A stretch of 64,000 nt of DNA from Phycisphaerales bacterium (GCA_020849615.1 JADLFW010000012.1:186001-250000); one strand, 5' to 3'; shown: positions 1-8,663, counted from the stretch's first letter. Numbers and translations: made by a program. The notes: generated by a model from the letters alone, not told the origin.

Positions 1-1533
1 GACCTTGCCGCCTCGCTCGAAGCGGGAGGCATGGCACGGGCAGTCCCAGGTCTTCTCGAGCTCGTTCCACCGGACCACGCCGCCAAGATGCGTGCACATC
101 GCGTTGAGGCGGGTGCACGCGCCGTGCTCATCCTTATAAACAGCAATGTGCTTCAGGCCGCGGACGATGACGGCCCCCTGCCCGGGCGGGATCTCCGATT
201 CATCGCGGACATCGCCGCGGCGCAGCCAGTCGCCGTACTGGGCGAGCGTGTTGGCGTTCTCGCGGGCGAACCCCGGGAGGCCGCGGAGCCCCACCTTGCG
301 CGCGGGGTCGTACAGCGAAGCCCACGGGTTATGCCGGGCCGCGATGAGGTCGGGGATGAGCATCGCGGCGATGGCGCCGTGGGTCATGCCGTTGCCCGAG
401 TCGCCCGTCACGATGTAGACATTCTGCCGACCCGTCGCGTTGTGCCCGATGAAGCCGATCCCATCGGCCGGCTCCATCACCTCGCCCGACCAGCGACGCA
501 CGACCGGGCCGCACATGGGGAAGTGCGACCGCGCCCATTCCTCGAGGCAGCGCAGGGGGGTGTCTCCATCGGGGCCCTGGCCCGTCTTGTGGTCCTCACC
601 GCCGACGATCAGCAGGTCGTGAGGCGCATCGGGGCCGTGCCCGGGCTCGCCGCCCGGCAGCAGCCGCAGGTAGTGGTACGAGGCATCATCCTTCCAGGCT
701 CCATCCCACAGCAGGATCGGCGGAAGCGACCCCGGCGGGATGCGCAGCGCGATCACATACGTCTGGTAGCCCGCCTGCTTGGTGTGCACCGCGACCAGGT
801 TGTTGATCGGCGTGTTGGTCGCAACCACGATGTGCGCGCACCGCACGGCCGGGCCCGCCTCGGTCTCCACGGTCGCATCCGGGCCTCCGTGCACCGACAC
901 CGCGCGCGTCCCGTCGTGCACCACCGCCCCCATCTTGCACAACCGGGCGGCGACCTGCCGCAGCAAACGGACCGGGTGCAGCTGCGCCTGGTTGGGGAAC
1001 CGCAGGGCCGGGCCAAGGGCGGCGGGCCAAGGCGCGGGCAGCCCGGCGACACGCTCCGGGCTCAGCCCGGCCCGGACAGCCGCCGCCCGCTCTTCCTCCA
1101 GCAACTCTTCCCGCTCCGCCGCGTGATGCTCGTTGACCACGAGGTACCCCGGCAGCCGCTGCCAGCCGCACGCCGCATCGCACCTCTGCGCCAGCGACTC
1201 GACGTAGTCGATCGCGGCCGCGTGGCTCTCGGCCGCGAGCCGGGCCCCGTCGGCGCCGTGCAGACGCTCCAGGGTCAAGTAGCGGTCATCCAGCGCGGTC
1301 GTAAAGTGCGCTGTGGTGTAGCCCGACTCGCCGCAGGCCACGGATCCCTGGTCGATCACGATGACCTTCATGCCCAGGCCCGCCAGGTTCTCCGCGGTCA
1401 GCAGCCCGGCGATGCCGGCGCCGATGACGCACACATCGCACCTGGCATCGGCCGTCAGCGGGGCGCCGGCGGATGCCGGCTCATCGAGCCAGACGGAGGG
1501 GCGGCGTGCGGTTGCGGTGTCGAGCGGCATCAT
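1..1533 (-). CDS. FAD-dependent oxidoreductase with C-terminal Rieske domain (3' end beyond window)
   Basis: The minus frame is open from the ATG at 1533 to the window edge (511 codons, no stop), so the C-terminus is missing. Near residue 37 there is a dinucleotide-binding GAGIAGL motif, followed by a DAO-type FAD oxidoreductase body with a YTTAH segment typical of the YhfW/GlpD-like group. Close to the edge is a Rieske [2Fe-2S] site: C480-x-H482 in a CTHLGG motif and C498-x-x-H501 in a CPCH motif. Proteins with this architecture are annotated as FAD oxidoreductases with a Rieske iron-sulphur domain; the physiological substrate is not established. It lies 113 nt downstream of folK on the same strand. 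A second ATG follows immediately (1530), and no strong Shine-Dalgarno is visible. The domain call is firm, the substrate unknown. Confidence 0.88.
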   Translation of the reverse strand, partial: MMPLDTATARRPSVWLDEPASAGAPLTADARCDVCVIGAGIAGLLTAENLAGLGMKVIVIDQGSVACGESGYTTAHFTTALDDRYLTLERLHGADGARLAAESHAAAIDYVESLAQRCDAACGWQRLPGYLVVNEHHAAEREELLEEERAAAVRAGLSPERVAGLPAPWPAALGPALRFPNQAQLHPVRLLRQVAARLCKMGAVVHDGTRAVSVHGGPDATVETEAGPAVRCAHIVVATNTPINNLVAVHTKQAGYQTYVIALRIPPGSLPPILLWDGAWKDDASYHYLRLLPGGEPGHGPDAPHDLLIVGGEDHKTGQGPDGDTPLRCLEEWARSHFPMCGPVVRRWSGEVMEPADGIGFIGHNATGRQNVYIVTGDSGNGMTHGAIAAMLIPDLIAARHNPWASLYDPARKVGLRGLPGFARENANTLAQYGDWLRRGDVRDESEIPPGQGAVIVRGLKHIAVYKDEHGACTRLNAMCTHLGGVVRWNELEKTWDCPCHASRFERGGKV

Positions 1534-1646
1534 GGGGCGCCTGGTGGCCCGCGCACGGGCGCGGTGACCCTACTTGTTCAGGCCGCCGCGCTGAGCGATG
1601 AGTGAACCCGGGGTGAGACCGCGCTCATGCCCGCCTGCATCGGCGT

Positions 1647-2156
1647 TCAGCCGCCGGCGGCGGGAAGCCGGGCCCGCGCCTGGGCGACCGTCAGGCCCAG
1701 CCCCGGCACGATCCAGTCGCCCGCGATGCTGGAGAGCGGGATGAGCACGAAAGCCCGCTCGTGCAGGCGCGGGTGCGGGATCTCCAGGCCCGGCTCCCGG
1801 ATGATGCGGTCGTCGTAGAGCAGGAGATCAAGGTCGAGGGTGCGCGGGCCCCAGCGCTCGCCCGGCGCGCGGATGCGGCCGTGAGCCCGCTCCATCGCGA
1901 GGAGCGCATCGAGGAGTTCGCGCGGGGCCAGGCTCGTGCGGATGGTGGCGGCGGCGTTCAGGTACGGGCCCTGGCCCGGCGGCCCGACGGGGTCGGTCTC
2001 GATCACCGGCGATCGGGCCTCGAGGGCTGTCATCGGCAGCGCGGCAATGGCGGCGGTGGCCGAGTCGATGGCGCGGGCCCGGTCGCCGAGGTTGGCTCCC
2101 AGGGCGATGGCGGCGCGGTGGAGATGGGCCGGGCCCGGCGTGGGCTGGTGGGTCAC
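1647..2156 (-). CDS. folK: 2-amino-4-hydroxy-6-hydroxymethyldihydropteridine diphosphokinase (HPPK)
   Basis: 169 aa. It transfers pyrophosphate from ATP to 6-hydroxymethyl-7,8-dihydropterin in folate synthesis, in the cytoplasm. The family signatures are clear: an N-terminal ALGANLGDR motif, a central GPxGQGPYLNAA segment, the RWGPRTLDLDLLLYDD signature and the HPRLHERAFVLIPL block. The length is normal for FolK alone, so there is no FolB or FolP fusion. The start is a GTG at 2156; an ATG at 2163 is out of frame. The gene follows the fliA-type sigma gene, separated by a strong hairpin (2173-2198), so it may have its own transcript. No clear ribosome-binding site is visible. Confidence 0.95.
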   Translation of the reverse strand: MTHQPTPGPAHLHRAAIALGANLGDRARAIDSATAAIAALPMTALEARSPVIETDPVGPPGQGPYLNAAATIRTSLAPRELLDALLAMERAHGRIRAPGERWGPRTLDLDLLLYDDRIIREPGLEIPHPRLHERAFVLIPLSSIAGDWIVPGLGLTVAQARARLPAAGG

Positions 2157-2172
2157 CGGCCATTAAAGGACA

Positions 2173-2198
2173 ACCCCCGCGGGGAAGCCCGCGGGGGT
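2173..2198 (-). terminator. Strong hairpin after the flagellar sigma-factor gene
   Basis: A perfect 11-bp inverted repeat (2173-2183 with 2188-2198; arms ACCCCCGCGGG) closes over a 4-nt loop, 42 nt past the stop of the sigma gene and 17 nt before the folK start. Only a short T-rich stretch follows on the minus strand, so it is either a GC-type terminator or an RNA-stabilising hairpin. Confidence 0.6.
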
Positions 2199-2239
2199 GT
2201 GGGAATTGTTCGGGATCGGCCGGGAGCGGAGCGCCCGCG

Positions 2240-3106
2240 TCATTCCTCGACGGGCTCGAGTTCCTTCATGCGGTGGTCCATCTGGGACTTGAGCCGGGCC
2301 AGGATCGAGCTGTGCATCTGGCTGACGCGGGATTCGGAGAGGTCGAGGGTGGTGCCGATCTCCTTCATCGTCATGCCCTCGTAGTAGTAGAGGATGACGA
2401 TGAGGCGCTCGGCGCGGGTGAGGCCCTTGGTGATGAGCTCGCGGAGGTCCTTGCGCTGCAACTCGATGAAGGGGTTGGCCTGGGTCTCATCGCGGATGAC
2501 GTCGATCTCGCGGACATCCTTGCCGCCGTCGCTGGAAAACGCCTTGCGGGTCAGGCTGAACTTGCCGGCGACGGTGCTGTCGCGCTTGAGCTTGTCGAAC
2601 TCCTCGCCGTTCATGCCGAGGCGCTGGGCGACCTGGTTGTCGCTGGCGGGGTGGCCCGTCTCCATCTCGATCTGCTGGCGGGCCTGCTCGAACTTGGCGG
2701 TGCGGGCCCGGACGAGGCGGGGCACCCAGTCCATCGAGCGAAGCTCATCGAGGATGGCGCCGCGGATGCGTGGGGCGCAGTAGGTCTCGAACTTGACCTT
2801 GCGTTCGAGGTCGAAGGCGTCGATGGCGTCCATCAGGCCGAAGAGGCCGGCGGACATGAGGTCCTCGATGTCAACCTCATCGGGGAGGCGGGTATAAATC
2901 CGCTCGGCGTTGTAACGCACCAGCGGGAGGAACTTCTCCATGAGGTAGTTACGGAGCGTCTGGCTGCGGGTGCGCCGATACTCCTCCCATACCTCCGCGA
3001 TCGGGAGGTCGTCGTAGGGCGAGCGCGCTTTGGAAGGTTCGGCATGACGCGCCGGGTAACGGCCCCCGCGCATCCCGCCCCGCATGGAAGCTCTCATCGC
3101 AGCCAT
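2240..3106 (-). CDS. fliA: RNA polymerase sigma factor, FliA/WhiG (sigma-28) family
   Basis: 288 aa. It directs RNA polymerase to late flagellar promoters. After a basic N-terminus of about 30 residues come region 2 (LVRYNAERIYTRLPDEVDIEDLMSAG, then GLMDAIDAFDLERKVKFETY and RGAILDELRSMDWVPR, the FliA hallmark), region 3, and region 4 (LTRAERLIVILYYYEGMTMKEIG, then LDLSESRVSQMHSSIL). The ATG at 3106 is chosen because AAGGAG lies 7 nt upstream. That SD sits in the loop of a small hairpin (3108-3123). Upstream are a two-TM protein and flhG. No anti-sigma factor FlgM gene is visible in the window. Confidence 0.95.
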   Translation of the reverse strand: MAAMRASMRGGMRGGRYPARHAEPSKARSPYDDLPIAEVWEEYRRTRSQTLRNYLMEKFLPLVRYNAERIYTRLPDEVDIEDLMSAGLFGLMDAIDAFDLERKVKFETYCAPRIRGAILDELRSMDWVPRLVRARTAKFEQARQQIEMETGHPASDNQVAQRLGMNGEEFDKLKRDSTVAGKFSLTRKAFSSDGGKDVREIDVIRDETQANPFIELQRKDLRELITKGLTRAERLIVILYYYEGMTMKEIGTTLDLSESRVSQMHSSILARLKSQMDHRMKELEPVEE

Positions 3107-3107
3107 T

Positions 3108-3123
3108 GGTCCACTCCTTGACC
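3108..3123 (-). promoter_or_regulatory. Leader hairpin presenting the fliA ribosome-binding site
   Basis: On the fliA transcript a 4-bp stem (GGUC/GACC) holds an 8-nt loop AAGGAGUG, which is the Shine-Dalgarno itself with a GGA in the loop. It ends 1 nt before the start codon. GGA in a hairpin loop over the SD is the geometry preferred by CsrA/RsmA; the stem is short, so this is a hypothesis. Confidence 0.3.
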
Positions 3124-3202
3124 CTCTTCACGCGGCGCTCGCCTCAGAACCGGCGTCAACACGCAGCCGCGGCTCGACCGAATCCCTGGTCGGGCTCAAA
3201 CC

Positions 3203-3228
3203 AGTATACGGACTTTTTGGAAACGCAA
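3203..3228 (-). promoter_or_regulatory. Weak candidate sigma-70 promoter upstream of fliA
   Basis: In the 138-nt gap between the small membrane-protein gene and fliA, the minus strand reads TTGCGT (3223-3228), a 14-nt spacer and TATACT (3203-3208). The -10 box is good and this is one of few AT-rich spots in the locus. The spacer is shorter than the usual 16-18 nt, which lowers confidence. Confidence 0.3.
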
Positions 3229-3244
3229 CCACCGGAATCACTTT

Positions 3245-3535
3245 TCACACCGAGTCACCGCCGGACCCACCTGTTCCGGCGCCCGTCGGGCCCGGCCCGG
3301 ACGGCACATCCGGAACAGGGTGGTCGGCTTCGTACTTCCGCAGGTACTCATTCAGGACGTGGTTCACCGTCGAGCCCAGGGCGAGCCCGATCAGGTGGCA
3401 AACAAAGAGGACAACCAGGGCGCGGGCCAGGACCGATTCCGCCGCATCACCGCCCGCCATCCCCGCCACGATCGCGACCGCGAACGCGGTCAGTGCGAAG
3501 ACGAAGGCGATGACTTTGCTCGGCGTGCTCACCAA
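3245..3535 (-). CDS. Small two-TM membrane protein between flhG and fliA
   Basis: 96 aa, unrecognised. Two hydrophobic segments (about residues 8-27 and 38-56) flank a short loop and are followed by a charged helix (NEYLRKYEADHP) and a Gly/Pro-rich tail. It starts at TTG 3535 or, equally likely, GTG 3532. It lies in the flagellar gene train, 115 nt after flhG and 138 nt before fliA, on the same strand. That position suggests a link to flagellar placement or regulation, but no domain can be named and a housekeeping role is possible. Confidence 0.6.
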   Translation of the reverse strand: MVSTPSKVIAFVFALTAFAVAIVAGMAGGDAAESVLARALVVLFVCHLIGLALGSTVNHVLNEYLRKYEADHPVPDVPSGPGPTGAGTGGSGGDSV

Positions 3536-3650
3536 CTTCTGAGCCCCACCCGTTGCTCGACCCCCGATGATCGGACCCGGCCCACCCGTGACCCGCTACA
3601 TCGGCACCCGGTATCAAAGTCTCCAACGGGCGCGGGTCTTTCCGCGCCGG

Positions 3651-4688
3651 TCAACTCAATTCCCCATCGCCCCCCGCAGATCCCGCAGAGACCCTCCGCC
3701 TCCACCTCGCGATAAGCCCTTCTGCGGCAGGAGGTTTGGAGTTACCCCGGCCCGGGCCAAGACCCAACTCGGCCGCCAGGCGGAGTCCCAGGGCCAGGAG
3801 CTCCCGCCGGGCCGGGCCTCGGGTTGATGCCTCGGCCAGCAGCGGACGCCGGGCCCGGATCGAACGCCGCACGCGCTCATCCTGCGAGATGACCCCCAAC
3901 AACACGGGGCTGCAGTGCAGAAACCGCTCGGCCACCGCGGAGAGCCGCGAGTACACAGTTGAGGCTTCCACCCTCGCGCAAGACTGGTTCACCACCAGCC
4001 CGATGCGCGGGCCGCGGCGCGCGCGGGACGCTGCCTCGGCGGCCCCGCGCATACGAATGCACTTCATCATCGCGTACGCATCGGCCATCGAGGTGGGCTC
4101 GGGCGTCACGACGACGATCGCCAGGTCCGCGGCGGTCGCGCACAAGGTGATCTCGGGCGCGACGCCCGCGCCGGTGTCCACGATTACCACGTCGCGCCGG
4201 GCCGCGAGCACGCGGAGCGCCTCTGCGAACCGGGCCCGGCCGCGCTGCGACTCATCGTGCAGCGCGTGCGCACCCACCGAGCCCGGCACCAGCCTGAACC
4301 CGCCCGGCGCGTCGATCTCGAGATCCGCGAGCTCGCGATCGGCCCTGTCGCCGAGGCGCCGCCCCGGCGCCAGCCCGCACATGACATCGGCGTTGGCCAG
4401 GCCCGGATCGGCATCAACCACCGTCACCCGGCAGCCCAGCCGGGACATGGCGATGCCGAGATTCACCGCGGTGAACGTCTTGCCGACCCCGCCCTTGCCC
4501 GAAGTGATGGCGACGATCCGGCCCGTCGGGGCGGGCACAGGTGGCGGGATGGCTTCGACCGGCCCGGCCGGGATCACGATCGTCCCGAGCATCAGCTCAT
4601 CCACGAGCTCGCGCAGCCGCGCTGCCTGGTCGGGCGGTGCCCCGCGCGGCGGCGCCGGCGGGTCGATCATCGAGGTGGTCACGCTCAC
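3651..4688 (-). CDS. flhG: MinD-like ATPase FlhG/FleN, flagellar number regulator
   Basis: 345 aa. A ParA/MinD-family ATPase that, with FlhF, controls flagellar number and position at the membrane. It has a deviant Walker A (SGKGGVGKTF, residues about 63-72), the switch segment VVDADPGLANADVM, and a DTGAGV switch II near residue 172. An N-terminal Pro-rich region of about 55 residues precedes the ATPase core. The start is a GTG (4688) overlapping the flhF stop by 4 nt (GTGA), so translation is probably coupled to flhF. The C-terminal part is Arg/Ala-rich and lacks an obvious MinD-type amphipathic end, as is usual for FlhG. Confidence 0.92.
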   Translation of the reverse strand: MSVTTSMIDPPAPPRGAPPDQAARLRELVDELMLGTIVIPAGPVEAIPPPVPAPTGRIVAITSGKGGVGKTFTAVNLGIAMSRLGCRVTVVDADPGLANADVMCGLAPGRRLGDRADRELADLEIDAPGGFRLVPGSVGAHALHDESQRGRARFAEALRVLAARRDVVIVDTGAGVAPEITLCATAADLAIVVVTPEPTSMADAYAMMKCIRMRGAAEAASRARRGPRIGLVVNQSCARVEASTVYSRLSAVAERFLHCSPVLLGVISQDERVRRSIRARRPLLAEASTRGPARRELLALGLRLAAELGLGPGRGNSKPPAAEGLIARWRRRVSAGSAGGDGELS

Positions 4689-6304
4689 GCCCCCACCGCC
4701 TCCGTGATCGGCGAATCCATCAGGATGCCCGGGATGACGCGCCGGGCCAGCCGGTCCGCGCTGGCGAGTTCGAGGTCATCCGGCACTTCCTGGCCCGTCG
4801 TGATGTAGCTGACCGGCAGCCCGGCCCGCGCCGGGACCGACGCGATCACGCCGAGCTGCACGGCCTCATCGAGCTTGGTGAGCAGCAGCCGGTCGGGCTC
4901 CAGGGCGCGGAATCGCTCGGCTGTCCGCATCAGCACGGCTTCGGTCGCGGTGGCGGCGAGAACCAGGTGCGTCTCGTGCGGCCGGGCGGCCCGGACGCTG
5001 GCCGAGAGTTCATCGAGCCGGGCCTGGTCGGTCGGCGAGCGGCCCGCGGTGTCGATGAGGACAACATCCATGTCCTTCATTTCCTCCATCCCCTCCGCAA
5101 GATCCTGAGCATCGGCCGCGACCTTGATCGGCAGGCCGATGATCCGGGCGTAGGTGCGGAGCTGCTCGACCGCGGCGATTCGGTAGGTGTCGGTCGTCAG
5201 CAGCCCGACGCGCTTGCCATGGCGGAGCTTGTACATCGCGGCGAGCTTGGCGATCGTCGTGGTCTTGCCGACGCCCGTCGGCCCGACCAGCGCGATCGTC
5301 AGCGGCCGACCGTCGGGTTGCCGCCCCGGCTTGCCGGGGGAGCGCACCACGGGGATCGCCTCGGCGAGCAGCCGGGCCAGCGTGCGGCGTACGAGGTCCG
5401 GGTCCTCCAGCTCCGGCGTTTCCAGTTCACCCTGAACACCCGCGAGCAGGCGGTCGGCCAGTTCGGGCGCGATCGCCGCGTCGAGCAGCGCTGAGTACGC
5501 CTCCCGGAGCACCTCGGTGACACCGCCTACGGGAGGGATGGGCATCCCCGATGCCAGCGGGCTTTCACCCCGAATCGCAGCCCGCCGCGAGAACTGGAGC
5601 ACCTGGCCCATCAGCCGCTTGATCGAGGAGAGTTCCTCCTCCAGCGAGGCCCGGGCCGCATCAGAAACCGGCGCTAGGGGCGCCTTGACCGCGAGCCGCG
5701 CGGGCCCGCGCGCTGGGGCCTGCGCCGGGGGCGTTGCGACCTCGGGGGGCGGTGGAGCAATCTCAATCTTCGCGATTTCTCCGGGCGCGACGACCTGCGG
5801 CTTTGCAGCCGGCGTGCGGATGGGAGCGGTGGGCTCGCTCTGGGCGATCACCGGCGCGGGATTCACCTCGGCCCGCGCGGGCGGCGCTTTGATCTCGACG
5901 GGCTTCCAAGACCGCTCCGCAGCTTCGGTATCGCCCATGAGCTGGCTGAACTCGAGCGGGGACCAGTCCTGATCGATTGCCGCGGCCCGCGCCGCCGGCT
6001 CCGGGCGCCGCTGCTGGGGCTGCGGCGCGGGCGGTGCGGATGCCGAGGCCCGCGCGACGACGGTCTTTACGGTCGGCGCCGCCTTGAGCTGCGATGTGGG
6101 CCGCTGGGGTTGGGCAGCGCGGCTCGGAGGGGCGGATGCGGGCGATGCGGTGATCTCGACGATCGCCCTGGCGCCCAGGCCCGCCCAGCCACCCGCCTTG
6201 ATGCTGCGGGTGTTTACGATGACGGCCTCGGAGCCGAGGTCTTTCTTGACCTCGGCCAGTGCCTGGGCCATGGTCGGAGCGCGATAGGTCTTGAGCGTCG
6301 TCAT
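4685..6304 (-). CDS. flhF: Flagellar placement SRP-like GTPase FlhF
   Basis: 539 aa. It directs flagellar assembly at the pole. An N-terminal piece (TYRAPTMAQALAEVKKDLG) matches FlhF. It is followed by a long Ala/Pro-rich linker (about residues 55-215), then the NG domain: G1 GPTGVGKTTT near 341-350, TTDTYRIAAVEQL, DTAGRSP, TKLDE, and a GQEVPDDLE C-terminus. I chose the ATG at 6304 rather than 6313 because the AAGGA at 6315-6319 is 8 nt upstream of it but almost touches the other. The leader carries a perfect 8-bp hairpin with GGA in its loop. It sits 122 nt after flhA. Confidence 0.93.
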   Translation of the reverse strand: MTTLKTYRAPTMAQALAEVKKDLGSEAVIVNTRSIKAGGWAGLGARAIVEITASPASAPPSRAAQPQRPTSQLKAAPTVKTVVARASASAPPAPQPQQRRPEPAARAAAIDQDWSPLEFSQLMGDTEAAERSWKPVEIKAPPARAEVNPAPVIAQSEPTAPIRTPAAKPQVVAPGEIAKIEIAPPPPEVATPPAQAPARGPARLAVKAPLAPVSDAARASLEEELSSIKRLMGQVLQFSRRAAIRGESPLASGMPIPPVGGVTEVLREAYSALLDAAIAPELADRLLAGVQGELETPELEDPDLVRRTLARLLAEAIPVVRSPGKPGRQPDGRPLTIALVGPTGVGKTTTIAKLAAMYKLRHGKRVGLLTTDTYRIAAVEQLRTYARIIGLPIKVAADAQDLAEGMEEMKDMDVVLIDTAGRSPTDQARLDELSASVRAARPHETHLVLAATATEAVLMRTAERFRALEPDRLLLTKLDEAVQLGVIASVPARAGLPVSYITTGQEVPDDLELASADRLARRVIPGILMDSPITEAVGA

Positions 6305-6310
6305 GAGCGC

Positions 6311-6353
6311 CATCCTTGGCTTGGCCTAGCAATGGCCCGGCATCCTGCCGGGC
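6311..6353 (-). promoter_or_regulatory. flhF leader: GGA-loop hairpin plus GGA-containing SD (candidate CsrA target)
   Basis: On the flhF transcript a perfect 8-bp stem (GCCCGGCA/TGCCGGGC, 6335-6353) has a GGA loop. The flhF Shine-Dalgarno, CAAGGATGG (6311-6319), matches the CsrA consensus core CARGGAUG. The two GGAs are 30 nt apart, as in known two-site CsrA targets. No T-run follows, so it is a poor terminator for flhA, although that remains an alternative. Confidence 0.4.
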
Positions 6354-6426
6354 AACCGAAGATGCGTACAGGTGTAACACCGCGCGGGCCCGGCCGCAAG
6401 CAGGCCCCGCTCCGCCGATGCACGAT

Positions 6427-8643
6427 TCATGCCGCCATCGCCGCCTCCCCCCGCGATTCGGCGGGCGGGGGCATGATGAGCGCCACGGACTCGACGTTGA
6501 CGCCGTTGACCACTTCGTTGTACCCCAGCACGGCGATGCCCGGCAGGTGGGGCTCGACGATCTGGCGGACGACGGCCCGGACCTGCGGGGAGGCGATGAT
6601 CACCGGCGCATGGCCCGCCGCGACCGCCGGCTGCAGGCCGCGGACGATCTGGTCGGCGACCCGCTTGGCGATCCGCGCCGGCATCGACACGGTCGTGCCC
6701 GATGCGCCGCGGTCGATGTAGGCGTTGATCTGCTCCTCGAGCGTGGGGTCGAGCGTGACGCAGACCAGCCGGAGGGCGCCCTGGTCATCCCGCCCGGCGT
6801 ACTGCCCGCAGATCGTGCGGCGGAGGGCCTTGCGGACGTACTCGGTGAGGACCTCGAGGTCCTTGGTCTTGGTGCCCCATTCCGACAGCGTTTCCAGGAC
6901 GGTTTCGAGGTCGCGGATGGGCACCCGCTCGCGGAGGAGGTTCTGCAGCAGCTTCTGGAGCTCGCCCGGCTTGATGACGGCGGGCACGGTCTCCTCCACC
7001 AGCTTGGGGGACTTCTCCCGGACCTGCTCGAGCAGGTTGTTGACCTCATCCCGGGTCAGCAGCTCATCGGCGTGGCGCTTCACGATCTCGGTCAGGTGCG
7101 TGGCCACGACGCTGGTGGGGTCGACGACGGTGTAGTTCATGGTCTCGGCCCGGGGACGCATCGCGGGGTCGATCCACCAGGCGCTCAGGCCGAAGGCGGG
7201 CTCGCGCGTCGGCTCGCCCTGCACCGGGCCCGAGGCGATCCCCGAGTCCATCGCCATCAGCTTGCCGGGCCTGAGCTGGCCCTGGGCGATCACATTCCCG
7301 CGGATCTTGATGCGGTAGTCGCCCGCCGGGAGCTGGATGTTGTCGCGGATCCGCACGGGGGGCATGACCAGACCCAGGTCGGCCGCGAGTTGGCGGCGCA
7401 CCGCGCTGATGCGGTCGAGGAGGTCGCCGCCCTGGGCGGCATCAACGAGCGCCACCAGCCCGTATCCGACCTCCAGCTCGAGCGTGTCGACCTTCAGGAG
7501 CGTCTCGACGGGTGGCGGCTCGGCCTTGGGGGCCGCCGCCTCGGCGGTGCTCGCCGCGGCGACCTCGCGCCGGGAGCGGTTCATCCAGTAGGCGATGAAC
7601 CCCAGCCCGCCGGCGGTCGCCAGCAGCGGCATCGTGGGCAGGGGCGTCAGGGCCAGCACGCACAGGAAGCCCGCGGTGATCACCAGCCCGCGCGGCTGGC
7701 TGGTGATCTGGTCGGTCAGTTCGCTGCCCAGCTGCGCCTTGGAGCCCGACCTCGTCACGATCAGGGCCGAGGCGATCGCGATCACGAACGAGGGGATCTG
7801 GGCGGTCAGCCCGTCGCCGATCGTCAGCTTGGTGAAGATCTCGGCGGTCTGGGCGGCGGGCCAGCCCCGCTCGATGACGCCGACCGCGAACCCGCCCAGC
7901 ACGTTGATCACCGTGATGATGATGCCCGCGACCGCATCGCCGCGGACGAACTTGCTGGCGCCGTCCATCGCGCCGAAGAAATCCGCCTCCTGCCCGACGC
8001 GTTCCCGCCGCCGCCGGGCCTCGGTTTCGTCGATCAGCCCGGCGTTCAGGTCGCTGTCGATCGCCATCTGCTTGCCCGGCATCGCATCGAGCGTGAACCG
8101 GGCCGCCACCTCGCTGATCCGGGTGGCGCCCTTGGTCACGACCACGAACTGCACGATGACCAGGATCAGGAAGATCACGATGCCCACGAAGAGCGAATCG
8201 CCCGCCACGAAATGGCCGAAGGCCATGATGACGTGGCCCGCCACCGCCATCGCCTCCTCGGGTGTGGAGGCATCCGCCGTCAGGATCAGGCGCGTCGAGG
8301 CGATGTTCAGCACCAGCCGCAGCAGCGTCGTCGCCAGCAGCAGCGACGGGAAGACGCTGAAATCCAGCGGGTGGTTCATGTAGATCGTGGTGAGCAGGAT
8401 GATCAGCCCGAGGCTGATGTTCATCGCGATCAGGATGTCCATCACGGCCGGGGGCACCGGCACCAGCAGCACGGCGAGCATGAGCACGAAGCCCAGCGGC
8501 GCGATCAGCCCGCGGTTGGCCTGCAGCTTGTGCAGCCACCCCGGCAGCACGATCGGCGCCGCCACGCCGGCGGCCACCGCGCCCTGGGGCGCGGGCCTCG
8601 CGCGGGGCTTGTTCATCGCGGGCCTGGCCGGCATCTTCGCCAT
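6427..8643 (-). CDS. flhA: Flagellar export gate protein FlhA
   Basis: 738 aa, normal length. Large inner-membrane component of the type III export gate that also docks chaperone-substrate complexes. The N-terminal half has about eight membrane segments and the FHIPEP-family block with ATRISEVAARFTLDAMPGKQ, GMDGASKFVRGDA and TIGDGLTAQIP. The C-terminal half is the cytosolic docking domain. A basic, Ala/Pro-rich stretch of about 30 residues precedes TM1. The start at ATG 8643 has GAGGAG 6 nt upstream. It lies 20 nt after flhB. Confidence 0.97.
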   Translation of the reverse strand: MAKMPARPAMNKPRARPAPQGAVAAGVAAPIVLPGWLHKLQANRGLIAPLGFVLMLAVLLVPVPPAVMDILIAMNISLGLIILLTTIYMNHPLDFSVFPSLLLATTLLRLVLNIASTRLILTADASTPEEAMAVAGHVIMAFGHFVAGDSLFVGIVIFLILVIVQFVVVTKGATRISEVAARFTLDAMPGKQMAIDSDLNAGLIDETEARRRRERVGQEADFFGAMDGASKFVRGDAVAGIIITVINVLGGFAVGVIERGWPAAQTAEIFTKLTIGDGLTAQIPSFVIAIASALIVTRSGSKAQLGSELTDQITSQPRGLVITAGFLCVLALTPLPTMPLLATAGGLGFIAYWMNRSRREVAAASTAEAAAPKAEPPPVETLLKVDTLELEVGYGLVALVDAAQGGDLLDRISAVRRQLAADLGLVMPPVRIRDNIQLPAGDYRIKIRGNVIAQGQLRPGKLMAMDSGIASGPVQGEPTREPAFGLSAWWIDPAMRPRAETMNYTVVDPTSVVATHLTEIVKRHADELLTRDEVNNLLEQVREKSPKLVEETVPAVIKPGELQKLLQNLLRERVPIRDLETVLETLSEWGTKTKDLEVLTEYVRKALRRTICGQYAGRDDQGALRLVCVTLDPTLEEQINAYIDRGASGTTVSMPARIAKRVADQIVRGLQPAVAAGHAPVIIASPQVRAVVRQIVEPHLPGIAVLGYNEVVNGVNVESVALIMPPPAESRGEAAMAA

Positions 8644-8663
8644 GCGTCTCCTCTACTCCCGCA

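Noticed and set aside
31-1605. Long plus-strand open frame (524 codons)
   Set aside because: The minus strand carries a clear FAD/Rieske enzyme across the same bases; the plus translation is Arg/Gly/Pro-rich without any family motif. It is a shadow of GC-rich codon use.
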